Source: Engelhardtia mirabilis
GTDB taxonomy: Bacteria > Planctomycetota > UBA1135 > GCA-002686595
Length of the DNA stretch: 45,198 nucleotides
Assembly (NCBI RefSeq): GCF_007748095.1
Contig: NZ_CP036288.1
Coordinates: 1-45,198 of the forward strand
Direction: 5' to 3'
Position 1 is the first letter of the stretch; every line of letters begins with the position of its first letter. The notes under the pieces were generated by a model. That model was not told where the DNA came from, searched no databases, and saw nothing but the letters and a program-made list of their open reading frames with translations. The position numbers and the translations under genes were made by a program. Below, in pieces: positions 31,690-40,245 of this stretch.

Positions 31690-33138
31690 TCACCGTGTGC
31701 CACCGGCGGCCTGGTGCGCGGCCCGAGCCTCGTCGAACGCGGCTCCCACCCACGGCTTCAGAAGGCCCACGCTGTTCGCGATCGTCTCGCCGCTGGCAAC
31801 AGCCCGGAAGAAGTCCGCCTGACTTTGCGGCCCGGCGTCGAGGCCCTCGAGCCCGGGCGTGAAGATCGACAGGATGCGCGTCGCAGGGTTGGCGCTCCGA
31901 AACGACTGGACTCGCTGCAGGGCCCGCTGTCGGTCAACGTCCGTCACGCCGCTGTGCAGGCTGCCATCGTCGCCGATGATCACGAGGATGGGGAGCGCAC
32001 TTGCATCGCCGCGTTCGAGCTGGTTCACAGCGACCCGGACACCGTGTGACATGTCGACCGTCGCGCTGATCGTCGAGAGCTCCGGTTGAGCGCGCGTTCC
32101 ATCGGGATTCTCTCGGCCTTCGACCAGATCTCGCAGCGCCTCAAACCCAACGTTCCTGCCGCCACCCCCCATCGAGCGTAGCGGGAAGACCTTGGTATCA
32201 GTCGGACCGGCACACATCACGATGCCGAGCTCGACCAGGTGCCCCTCGCCGACCATGCTTTCCACAAGGCTCAGCGCCGCTGCGCCAGTCTGCTTGATCT
32301 CCGCCGCTTGTGAACCGCTGCAGTCCTGCACGACCACAACCCGGACTGATAGAGGCGCCACGACGGGCTTCGGCTTGTAGATCTTGACGCCGATGCCTTC
32401 GCTCGGATTGAGTGGTGGGTCGACCGGGAACGTCGCGACGCGACCTTCTCGTGCGGCGCTCATGACGGCGGTTGCGTCGCTCCCCCACCCTGCAAGCGCG
32501 CCGCCCTGAGCACCCAACCACGCCGACCAGAAGCGTTGCACGCCTCGCTCGTACGTACCGGGAAGGGTCTCCGTATCCACCATGTGGAACCGCATCCCCT
32601 CCAACTGCGTGGCGCGTTGTCGGGTCCCGAGTGGTGTCTCGAGCGCAGATGCGCCGATGTGGCCATCTGTCCCAAGCATGTCTGGGCCCCAGATCCAGTC
32701 AGCCTCACGCGGGACTCGATAGAGAGGGCTTCCGACGAGCACAACGTCGCCGCGTGCCTCGGACTGCGCGATCAGGTCGACCACCCTCGGAAGGTCGATC
32801 ACGTTGAGGTGCTGCGCCCGCTCTGGATCGAGGGCGATGCGCTGCACGATTGCAGCCTTCATCGCCTTGATCTTCGGCGCGGCGAGCCGCAGGCGACGTT
32901 GCTCGTTTCCCTCCGGCACCTCGAGCGTGGCTAGCCCTGACGGCGCCAGCCCGTCGAACAGCTTCAGTTCCCGTCCGGGCTCCTCTTCGAGCACAATTGC
33001 GACGACTGCGATGAGCACGGCTTCAGCCGTCTCAACGCGCATCTCGGACGGCACCACTACGGAGAGGGACTGCGCATGCGAGACGGCCATGAAAGGCGTC
33101 AGTAGCAAGGACGCGATGGTTGTGAGGGTCTTACGCAT
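31690..33138 (-). CDS. Exported protein with von Willebrand A-like domain
   Basis: A 482-residue protein with a signal peptide (about 1-22, TIASLLLTPFMAVSHAQ). The C-terminal half is a vWA-like domain: VVVQDCSGSQ gives the DxSxS metal-binding motif, with LPILVIIGDDGSLHSG further on. The N-terminal half (25-250) has the look of a substrate-binding protein and is not named. It is encoded between a four-helix membrane protein (8-nt overlap) and the coupling protein, so it may work at the envelope during transfer. Confidence 0.7.
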   Translation of the reverse strand: MRKTLTTIASLLLTPFMAVSHAQSLSVVVPSEMRVETAEAVLIAVVAIVLEEEPGRELKLFDGLAPSGLATLEVPEGNEQRRLRLAAPKIKAMKAAIVQRIALDPERAQHLNVIDLPRVVDLIAQSEARGDVVLVGSPLYRVPREADWIWGPDMLGTDGHIGASALETPLGTRQRATQLEGMRFHMVDTETLPGTYERGVQRFWSAWLGAQGGALAGWGSDATAVMSAAREGRVATFPVDPPLNPSEGIGVKIYKPKPVVAPLSVRVVVVQDCSGSQAAEIKQTGAAALSLVESMVGEGHLVELGIVMCAGPTDTKVFPLRSMGGGGRNVGFEALRDLVEGRENPDGTRAQPELSTISATVDMSHGVRVAVNQLERGDASALPILVIIGDDGSLHSGVTDVDRQRALQRVQSFRSANPATRILSIFTPGLEGLDAGPQSQADFFRAVASGETIANSVGLLKPWVGAAFDEARAAHQAAGGTR

Positions 33139-34453
33139 GGGTTCGGGTACCTCTCAAGAAGGGGTTGTCGTCTTCGTCCGTGTCAAGGTCTTGGATCGCG
33201 TGGGTCTCGTCTTCCGAGACGGCGCTTCTAGGGCTGATCTGGAGTTCTCTGTCCTGCAGTCGGTCCGCGTCTCGGGCGATCTCCAGCTTCGCGCGCCGCG
33301 TGCGGTAGACGACCACGGCGTCTTCCGCCACGTTCCGGCGCCCGATCTCGATCCGATCCATTCGCCCTTGGAAACCCGCGAGCAGCTTGCCTGTCGCGAT
33401 GCGCTCTTCAGCCGCAGCCTTCGACTCGCGCTCGAGCGTGCGCACGATCTTCGGTTTGCCGAGGGTCCAGCTTCCGTGCTGGTGGAACTCGCGCGAGATG
33501 CACAATCCGAGCGCTGCCGCACCGCAGATCTCGCCGAGGACGGCAAAAAGCAGCACAAGAGGTGGTCCCGACCGCGAGCCTGGGGCTTCTTCCTCTTCGG
33601 GAGGCGAATCGCCCCTCTGCTGATCAAGCAGGTCGCCCAGGTCGATCGAAGCGAGGCTCTCGATGTCGATCTGCGCCTCCGCTGTCATCGTTGCGCCGTA
33701 CTCCGTCAAGAACGCGTAGGCCCACATACCAATGAGCGACACGCCGATGACACACAGCGCGGTCAGGAGCCGAGTCTTCGCTTGCTCACTCTGCAGAACC
33801 TTGTCCCCCAGGACCTCCAGGAGGATCGCGGCTACGAGAGGGAGAAAGCCGAACCGAAGGCCCACATGGAGGTCATCAACGAACCCGCCCTCGACGAGAA
33901 GCTGGCCGAGCTGCACAACCGACATCGCCATCAAGATCAACGCCCCGAGGATTGCAGCCAGGACCCACAATCGCTCGAAGGCGCTCCACGGTATGCGCCC
34001 ATCTCGCGGCACCGGCTCGTAGCGCCAGAAGCGCTTCAGGTCGCGCTGCCGCGCTTCATCTTGATTCTCGTTTACCGCGATCTGGCGCCCGAGGGCCTCG
34101 ATCGCGAAGACGGCCTGGGACCGCACTTCGGCAACATCCTCGTCGTAGCGCCGCTCATGCACGTCGCGTAGGAACGCCTCTGGATCTTCGGTCTCGGGCG
34201 AGAACGCGATGGAGATCGCGTCCGGCGAGACTCCTCGAAAAGGAAGAAGTGGGCGCGCGAGCTCGGCAGCAAGTGCGGCCCAATCAGGGGCTTCGATCAC
34301 GCCCCCGAGAAGTTCATCTGTGGCACGTTCCGGAGGACTCTTGGGCCTGTCTTCATCGTCTCGATCAGGTTCTTGGGGCAAATCTTCCACCTCGAACGCT
34401 TGCGCGCTCCACTTCTCCCGCCACCACACGGGCGGCGCCTTCCATGCCGGCAC
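33131..34453 (-). CDS. Membrane protein with four predicted helices, transfer operon
   Basis: A 440-residue protein. The first 155 residues are cytoplasmic and acidic. Membrane segments lie at about 162-182 (LWVLAAILGALILMAMSVV), 195-215, 228-248 (LTALCVIGVSLIGMWAYAFL) and 300-325. Residues 330-440 form a charged helical tail. No family is recognised. Overlaps the vWA gene by 8 nt. With the coupling protein and the vWA protein it may form an envelope complex. Confidence 0.65.
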   Translation of the reverse strand: MPAWKAPPVWWREKWSAQAFEVEDLPQEPDRDDEDRPKSPPERATDELLGGVIEAPDWAALAAELARPLLPFRGVSPDAISIAFSPETEDPEAFLRDVHERRYDEDVAEVRSQAVFAIEALGRQIAVNENQDEARQRDLKRFWRYEPVPRDGRIPWSAFERLWVLAAILGALILMAMSVVQLGQLLVEGGFVDDLHVGLRFGFLPLVAAILLEVLGDKVLQSEQAKTRLLTALCVIGVSLIGMWAYAFLTEYGATMTAEAQIDIESLASIDLGDLLDQQRGDSPPEEEEAPGSRSGPPLVLLFAVLGEICGAAALGLCISREFHQHGSWTLGKPKIVRTLERESKAAAEERIATGKLLAGFQGRMDRIEIGRRNVAEDAVVVYRTRRAKLEIARDADRLQDRELQISPRSAVSEDETHAIQDLDTDEDDNPFLRGTRTHA

Positions 34454-34497
34454 GCAACAACGCGCGCCGGTCGTTCCTCCTCCGCCGTCTGAGCCAG

Positions 34498-34776
34498 TCA
34501 GCTCATCGCGTGGCCTCGATGCCTAACGCCGCGTCCACGGCTGCCTTGGCCAGCGATTGCGTCACGGCGGCAAATGTCAGTCCAGCCGACCTGCCCGCCG
34601 TCATGCCGCCCGCATGCCTCGATCACCGCAGCATGGACCAGGCGCCTCGCCGTTGGCTCGGCCGATTCACCGCGCAGAAGTCGCGTGCTGGCCTCGGGTG
34701 GCATCGGGGCCAACGCGTAGCCCATCCACTCCAGCGTGACGATTGCGAACCGCTCCTCTATCCCGCGACGGTTCAC
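34498..34776 (-). CDS. Hypothetical small protein
   Basis: A 92-residue frame. The first half (RGIEERFAIVTLEWMGYALA) is protein-like, the second is Arg/Gly-rich and less so. The ATG overlaps the upstream stop by 4 nt, supporting a real gene in the operon. No family is recognised. Confidence 0.45.
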   Translation of the reverse strand: MNRRGIEERFAIVTLEWMGYALAPMPPEASTRLLRGESAEPTARRLVHAAVIEACGRHDGGQVGWTDICRRDAIAGQGSRGRGVRHRGHAMS

Positions 34777-35207
34777 CCCTTGGTCTCCGTCGTTGAGGCA
34801 GCTTCTGCCGCTGGGCTCTGCGCAACGTGCTGCGGGTCACCGCTGTCCCCCTCCGGCCGCGCCCCCTCCCCCATGGGGCTGCGTGACCGCCGGGGCTTGC
34901 GCAGCCGCGGTCGGATCTCGACCCGAAGGCCTATCCCTGCCAGCGAACGGGCGAGGCTGTCACCCAGCTCACGCAGCACGAGCCGCCGCCGGTCTTCTTC
35001 GGCGATCTCAAGCGGCCGGATTGCCGCCCGCTTGGCGCGGGCAGAGAGCGGGGCTGCCTGGATCTGCTCGATTAGCGCCCGTGATGAAGGATCGGCCGCC
35101 TGACGCGCTGTGACACGCCCCTCAGCAGCACGGGCGAACTCGTCGGTGAAGGACTGGAAAGGCGGCGACGTGGGAGAGCTGGGCTGCGAGCTGCGCATAG
35201 CACCCAT
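34773..35207 (-). CDS. Hypothetical charged protein, first gene of the transfer set
   Basis: A 144-residue soluble protein (ATG 35207 or 35198). The middle is helical and charged: ALIEQIQAAPLSARAKRAAI, then EEDRRRLVLRELGDSLARSL; the ends are Pro/Ser/Glu-rich. It overlaps the next gene by 4 nt and probably begins the operon running to 28813. No family is recognised. Confidence 0.5.
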   Translation of the reverse strand: MGAMRSSQPSSPTSPPFQSFTDEFARAAEGRVTARQAADPSSRALIEQIQAAPLSARAKRAAIRPLEIAEEDRRRLVLRELGDSLARSLAGIGLRVEIRPRLRKPRRSRSPMGEGARPEGDSGDPQHVAQSPAAEAASTTETKG

Positions 35208-35264
35208 TGTAACCCACGGGGTGACTTTGGTCCGCCAAGAACGGCACCGCGCGGGTGCCTTGCT

Positions 35265-35882
35265 CTAAGGTGCTACTGATTCGTCGCTTACGCCGCCTAG
35301 CTGCCGCCGGGCCTGAGACGGGCGCTTCCGAAATGATGGCGCCGCCTTCCTTCTCACCACCAGCTCGACCTCGTCGAGGCCAAGCGTAGTGCCACCGCCC
35401 GACAGGCAAACGCGATCATTCTTGATGGTTAACGAAACGACTCTCTTGCTGGCCCCCTCCACGAGCTCCAGACGACGGGACTCCAAGATCAGGCGAACAT
35501 TGACGACAAAGTCGACCCGTTGGGGCATTGGGATCCCATCAGTGACGCCACCTGCACGCGCAATGAGGTCAGCAAGCTCCTCTATTTCCTCGTCAGCCGT
35601 CTCAGTGACCATCCGAACACGGAGATGTTTAGCCGCTGCAGCGAAATCATCCCGCAGCCCGGCATCTAGAGGCCGCTTCTCTCCACTTGGAATCGCCCCG
35701 ACTCCCTCATCTGCACATCCCTCTCCTGCGCGGGGATACCTAGCGCTACCAGACTGCTCAATAGTGCCAGAGTCCCGAGCCGATGTCAAACTTGAATGGG
35801 CCTTCAGACTTTCCCGCAGCGCGCGCGCACTTTCTTTGTCGGGAAGGAACCACTTCCCGTTCTTGCTTGAGGTGGACTTCAT
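35265..35882 (-). CDS. Hypothetical protein
   Basis: A 205-residue soluble protein. It has a Ser/Ala-rich first third, an acidic helix TADEEIEELADLIARAGG in the middle, and a beta-rich part with VDFVVNVRLILESRRLELVE followed by VVSLTIKNDRVCL. No family is recognised. Overlaps the 499-residue gene upstream by 4 nt, so the two form a unit. Slightly lower GC than the neighbouring par genes. Confidence 0.6.
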   Translation of the reverse strand: MKSTSSKNGKWFLPDKESARALRESLKAHSSLTSARDSGTIEQSGSARYPRAGEGCADEGVGAIPSGEKRPLDAGLRDDFAAAAKHLRVRMVTETADEEIEELADLIARAGGVTDGIPMPQRVDFVVNVRLILESRRLELVEGASKRVVSLTIKNDRVCLSGGGTTLGLDEVELVVRRKAAPSFRKRPSQARRQLGGVSDESVAP

Positions 35883-37378
35883 GCGGGATCGATCACATTG
35901 AGTAGGTCAATAAACCCACGCTCGTTGACGACGTAACGGTCTTGATGGTCATCGTTATAGTGCACACCTCCACCGCCAAGGCTTCCGGTGTCCAGCAGCC
36001 CACCGTACCACATCTTGTCGAACGCCGTGCCCACCACTCTCGGTCGTCCGGTGGTGACAGCTATGTCGAGGATCGAACGGAATGCCACCTCAGAGAGAGC
36101 CGCCGCAGCGCAGCGCTTCTCAGGCCCGTCGAGCATTACGACGTAGCTTAGCGCATGCGCGATGTTCGAGATTGTCCGTGCCCACCGGAATGAGACCTGT
36201 ACCGGTTGATTCAGAAGTCCAAGATACACGCGCCATACGCGATACGAGGTGCGCTCCGCATCGAGTGCGAGCTCGACGCTCTTGTCTTCGAGCGAAAGCG
36301 TAGGGGTGGATGCGCCTGAATGTGGAAAGCCGCGCCGGAGTACCTCAGAGGTCGGTGCTAGCTGCCCTGGATTGAAGTTCAGGTCACTCCGGAGTAGGCG
36401 CGCCGTCTGAGCTTGAGCCATCGCCAGGCTGCTCTGGCTGGCCGCCCATTCCGCGAGCATCATGGGGTCCCCAGACCAGCGATAGAGCCGTGCAAATTCC
36501 TCGGAGGCAAACGTCAAATGCCGGATGCCGGCGCCGTCAATTTGCATTGGCCGTGAACCGTCTAGATAGGGAAGCTCGTCGGACGCCTTCGACCAATGAA
36601 GCGTTCCGACATGCACATCGCCCGCGTCCCGCTCCCAGGCCGCGATCATCGCTCCGGGCACCGATTGGTCGCTGCGCAACTCCTCGATCTTTCCGCGCTG
36701 CCCCTCCAGCTGCTCAAACGCAGCGGCTAGCTCGGCGTGTTCCCGCGTGTGATAGGCCAATCGGGCCATCGCATTCCCCAGGAAGGCGTGAGCCCGGATG
36801 CGCGTAATACCCCCCCCCGGCAACTCCCTCCATTGTGCTCCGTCCTCTAGCCAGTCCACAAATCCCCGGATGAGGTCGACGCCCTCGTGGAGAATGCCTC
36901 TACCGTCCCCCAGGGTGCCCTGCGTATCTCCCATCCATCGCCCACGAATTGACAGACATTCACCCCGCGCTGCGCCAAGGGCAGCGTGGCGATCAACCTC
37001 CTCGCGCGACTGCAGCCCACCCCTCTGGTGCAGGGCAGTTTCGGTGAGCTCCTGGACAGTATCGAGGAGCGCCTTTGACCCTGTTAGCCGGGCCTCATTG
37101 ATCATCAAGAAGACATTCCGGAGGACCGGAGAACTCTTCTCGAGATCGGTGGTCGAGATCGGGCACTGCAGCGGCGCGAGATGCCTACCATCGAATAGAC
37201 CAACCCCGAACACGCCTACACTCCGCCTCGCTGCAATTTCTTCCCTTCCGCGTGGCGTACACGTCTCCGTCGAGCCCACACCGCCGCGACGCGATCGGCG
37301 CAACGGGTGACCATTCGTCGATGTGTGGATGCGGAGTAGCCTCCCGACTCTGGGGACGGCGAATTCCTTACGGACCAA
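35879..37378 (-). CDS. Hypothetical mostly helical protein
   Basis: Up to 499 residues. The first 45 residues are Arg-rich and poorly conserved in look, so the true start may be later; candidates include ATG codons at MINEARLTGSKALL and beyond. The rest is largely helical (AFLGNAMARLAYHTREHAEL, WAASQSSLAMAQAQTARLL) and ends DRYVVNERGFIDLLNVIDPA. No signal peptide or membrane segment is clear, and no family is recognised. Confidence 0.6.
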   Translation of the reverse strand: MVRKEFAVPRVGRLLRIHTSTNGHPLRRSRRGGVGSTETCTPRGREEIAARRSVGVFGVGLFDGRHLAPLQCPISTTDLEKSSPVLRNVFLMINEARLTGSKALLDTVQELTETALHQRGGLQSREEVDRHAALGAARGECLSIRGRWMGDTQGTLGDGRGILHEGVDLIRGFVDWLEDGAQWRELPGGGITRIRAHAFLGNAMARLAYHTREHAELAAAFEQLEGQRGKIEELRSDQSVPGAMIAAWERDAGDVHVGTLHWSKASDELPYLDGSRPMQIDGAGIRHLTFASEEFARLYRWSGDPMMLAEWAASQSSLAMAQAQTARLLRSDLNFNPGQLAPTSEVLRRGFPHSGASTPTLSLEDKSVELALDAERTSYRVWRVYLGLLNQPVQVSFRWARTISNIAHALSYVVMLDGPEKRCAAAALSEVAFRSILDIAVTTGRPRVVGTAFDKMWYGGLLDTGSLGGGGVHYNDDHQDRYVVNERGFIDLLNVIDPA

Positions 37379-37481
37379 GGTGACCCAGGGAGGGACTGCC
37401 CACGATCCGAGCCACGGCCAGGGCGTACCACTGGCCTATCGTAGCATCGGGAGTCTAAACGAACCGACACGCTTCGCGCCC

Positions 37482-37530
37482 CCCTCCCCCACCGTCGCGC
37501 AAGCGCGCAAGCAGAGGTGGTCGGGGAGGG
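37482..37530 (-). terminator. Inverted repeat after the par operon
   Basis: Arms CCCTCCCC (37482-37489) and GGGGAGGG (37523-37530), with inner GCGC-AA-GCGC, 3 nt beyond the stop of the minus-strand gene at 37533. A terminator by position. The rest of 37379-37532 has no gene. Confidence 0.5.
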
Positions 37531-37532
37531 AC

Positions 37533-38072
37533 TCACCCCCCCTCCTGCCGCTCGAGCTCTGCGATCGCCTTCTTGATGCTCTCCGCGATGCTCACGGGGA
37601 AGTTCTTGTGGGCGACCGATCCGTACTTCCCGCGCCTGCGGACGTTGTTCAGGTCCAAGTAGTCTCGCGCGTCGTAGAGGGCCATGATCGCCGCCTCGAG
37701 GACCTCTCCCCCATGGAGGTTCGGCTCAGGGCCCAGGTGGACCATCTGGTCGACGATGATCGCGAGTCTCTTCTGCCCCTCTGGGCTGATGTTCGGTCGC
37801 GCACGGCCACCGATCGAACTCGTTTTATGTCGCCCTTTGCGGCGGGGCGCAGCTTCAGTCTTGTGAGCGCCTTCTAGTGTGGTCTCAGTCTCGGGCTTGG
37901 GGGAGGGGACGACTGTGGTCTCAGTCTGGGGCCGAGGCGGCACGACAGGTTTGGGCCTCCCCTCCCCCATCATCTCGTCCAGGTAGTCGCCGCTGCGGAT
38001 CGGCTTGTCTCGCACGGGCTTCTCGATCCCGTCCAAGAGTGTCAGCCCCTTGGGTATGCCGCGGCGCGCCAT
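37533..38072 (-). CDS. Putative partition partner protein (downstream of parA)
   Basis: A 179-residue protein, 3 nt after parA. The N-terminal half is a Pro/Thr/Glu/Lys linker. The C-terminal half (about 90-175) is folded: EGQKRLAIIVDQMVHLGPEP, then HGGEVLEAAIMALYDARDYL and NFPVSIAESIKKAIAELER. Position and size suggest a ParB-type centromere-binding partner, but no ParB or known RHH signature is certain. Two 12-bp copies of GTGGTCTCAGTC (37879-37890 and 37915-37926), matching half of the origin repeats, lie inside the gene and encode ETETT and TETTV. Confidence 0.6.
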   Translation of the reverse strand: MARRGIPKGLTLLDGIEKPVRDKPIRSGDYLDEMMGEGRPKPVVPPRPQTETTVVPSPKPETETTLEGAHKTEAAPRRKGRHKTSSIGGRARPNISPEGQKRLAIIVDQMVHLGPEPNLHGGEVLEAAIMALYDARDYLDLNNVRRRGKYGSVAHKNFPVSIAESIKKAIAELERQEGG

Positions 38073-38075
38073 CTA

Positions 38076-39032
38076 TCAGGCCTCCACAGACGCGTCAGCG
38101 GTGCGTGACGGGGCGACCGGCTGCACGTCGACCACGGGCTCAGAGTCGCCGAGCGCCTCCTCCCCCTCTGGGCTCTGGTCGATCGGCTTCGGGTTGCCCA
38201 GCTTGGCGAGCACCTCGTCCGCCAGCATCATGAACTGTTCCGAGGCCGGCTCTCCAGGTGCGTGCTCGTGGATTGATTGTCCGTAGAGCGTCGCCTCTCG
38301 ATGTCGAACACTGTCAGCGATCTCGACATTGAAGAGGTCTTGTGGATCGAAGACCCCCTCGAGGTAGTCGCGGATCTCCTTGTCGAGGTTCGTTCGCTTG
38401 ACTTTTGACAGGAGAACTCCGAGTAGCGTGAGGTCCGGGCGATACCGATTGCGAATCTGAGAGACCGCCTTGAGCAGCATCTTCAACCCCTTCAAGTCAT
38501 AGCCGGACGGGATGACCGGAATGATGAAGTAGTCCGCGGCAATGAGGGCCGTTGTCATAACCAGACCGAGCTCGGGGCCTGTGTCAACGAGGACGAAGTC
38601 CCGCTTGCCTCGCAAGGTGTCGAGCGAGTTCTTCAGGCGGCGACGCTGGTCATCCTTCAGCCCATCCGCATCGAGATCCGTGATCTCTTGGGTGGCGAGG
38701 CGCTCTTGAACATGGGCATCGAACCTGAACTGCACCGTCGAGATTCCCCGGCTCCCCGGGACCAGGAAGAGCCGCCCGCCAAGCCGGTCCGGGAACGACA
38801 TCTCGATCTGATCCGCCCCCTTCCCCGAGAGGTAGGCGTCCACGACGGTGTACTGATCCTCGTGGAGCTCCTCAGCCTCCTCGCCGAAGGCTTGGGTGGC
38901 GTTCGCTTGCGGGTCGCAGTCCACCACCGTTGCGGTGTAGCCCCGCATCGCGAGGGCCGAGGCCAGGCTGATGACCGAGGTCGTCTTGCCGCAGCCACCC
39001 TTCTGGTTGGAGATCGTTATCACTGTCGTCAT
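38076..39032 (-). CDS. parA: ParA-family partition ATPase
   Basis: A 318-residue protein with the deviant Walker A KGGCGKTT (K11-T18), Walker A' VVDCDPQANAT, and Walker B-like FVLVDTGPELGLV. ParA ATPases bind nucleoid DNA and position plasmids through a ParB-type partner. ATG 39032 was chosen because MTTVITISNQKGG is the normal start; the longer open frame runs back through the repeat region. The C-terminal 40 residues are an acidic tail. It is followed 3 nt later by its presumed partner and lies divergent from rep across the repeat cluster. Confidence 0.93.
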   Translation of the reverse strand: MTTVITISNQKGGCGKTTSVISLASALAMRGYTATVVDCDPQANATQAFGEEAEELHEDQYTVVDAYLSGKGADQIEMSFPDRLGGRLFLVPGSRGISTVQFRFDAHVQERLATQEITDLDADGLKDDQRRRLKNSLDTLRGKRDFVLVDTGPELGLVMTTALIAADYFIIPVIPSGYDLKGLKMLLKAVSQIRNRYRPDLTLLGVLLSKVKRTNLDKEIRDYLEGVFDPQDLFNVEIADSVRHREATLYGQSIHEHAPGEPASEQFMMLADEVLAKLGNPKPIDQSPEGEEALGDSEPVVDVQPVAPSRTADASVEA

Positions 39033-39099
39033 CGGGGCCCCGCTGGTTGTTTCCGTTGTTCGACCTGAGTGTGCGCCTCCAGAGACCCTCGAGTCAACG

Positions 39100-39900
39100 G
39101 TCTGAGACCATAGTCTCAGACTTGTCCACAGGGACTGTGAGACTCTGGTCTCAGACTGGCTTGCCTGGTGCTGGTGGGGACGTCGGGGCCCTCGCCCTGG
39201 CTCTGTGGGCTGCTTCCCGTTTGGTGGGCCCCACGGGTGAGCTCCCGGGTGACTGACTCGGGCGCCTCCTGAGATCCGCCGGCCAGCCCTAGGGCTCGTG
39301 CTGTTCGGAGAGCCAAGCCCCCCCTCCCCCACGATCCGGTTCCTGGGGGGGTCTGGCCGATGTGCAGTGTGAGACCAGTCTTAAGGGGCCGCGCAGAGTC
39401 TGAGACTACAGTCGTTGCCCCACTCGCTGCGATGACGGAATTGTGGTCTCAGACTCACATCTCGGGCGCAAGGACTGCAGAGGTGGAGCTCTGAGCACAT
39501 CTGTGCCTAGGCGGCTCCCGGCGGCCGCCGGGCCTCTGGAAGACGCTGCCGGGTCCGACGGTTTCACCGAGAGTGTGTGGCAGGCTAGGAGCCTCCGGGG
39601 GGATCTAGCCTTAGTCGGGTTGGAGGGGAGGGGGCTGGCGCCTGTTCATCCACAGGTTTTTCTGGGCACCCGCTTCTGAGTGTGTGACCGCAACAACTGA
39701 AGGCGCTTGGACTGAGACTATAGTCTCAGTCTAGTTTTTAACTGAGACTATAGTCTCAGTCATGTGCCCCGCTGCTGGTCGCTAACTCAACCTGCGTAAG
39801 CACTTCGACTTTGAGACCATAGTCTCAGTCTCGATTCTGACTGAGACCGCTCTACATTCTGACTGAGACTACGGTCTCAGTCTACCTCGACTCTGAGACC
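39100..39900. repeat. Cluster of palindromic repeats (candidate oriV / partition site)
   Basis: Six full copies of TGAGAC-N4-GTCTCA lie between parA and rep: 39103-39118, 39138-39153, 39713-39728, 39743-39758, 39812-39827 and 39864-39879. Several are extended to 22-bp near-perfect palindromes. Broken or half copies start at 39370, 39401, 39443, 39842 and 39894. DnaA-box-like words lie at 39122-39130 (TTGTCCACA) and 39646-39654 (TCATCCACA). The 1.2-kb gap 39033-40245 has no gene. The cluster is probably the origin, the centromere, or both. Confidence 0.8.
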
Positions 39901-39993
39901 ACTGCCGAGGCTAAACCCGGGCCTCTTCATGGGTTGCAGTCGTTGACGGCTCCCTCGCGAATCACCTACATCTGGTGTGTAGAGATCCGAGCG

Positions 39994-40208
39994 CCCCCAC
40001 GGGTGGGGGTGCGATCAACGACCAAGAGGAGGCGCGGAGCCGCTCAAGGACCCCAGATACGAAAAGACCACCCCTGCGGGTGGTCCTTCAGAGCCTGTTC
40101 CGCTCCAGGGAAAGAGCGACGCCAGTCAGGCGGGCGGGAGATCAGATACCCGAACCTAGCCCAGATTGTGCGTCGTCGTCAACCCCTGGAGTAGACCAGC
40201 TCCAGGGG
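39994..40208 (+). promoter_or_regulatory. Three hairpins in the leader of the rep-like gene
   Basis: CCCCCAC (39994-40000) with GTGGGGG (40003-40009); GACCACCC (40066-40073) with GGGTGGTC (40078-40085); CCCCTGGAG (40183-40191) with CTCCAGGGG (40200-40208). The last ends 37 nt before the ATG. Such a leader could control copy number by attenuation or translation. Confidence 0.55.
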
Positions 40209-40245
40209 AACTGTGTGCCTTCCGTGCCTCGCCAAGGAGGCGCAC

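Noticed and set aside
32804..35103. Very long plus-strand frames opposite the membrane and vWA genes
   Set aside because: Arg/Ser/Ala-rich translations typical of antisense frames in GC-rich DNA; the minus-strand genes overlap neatly and have signal peptide, membrane helices and a MIDAS-like motif.
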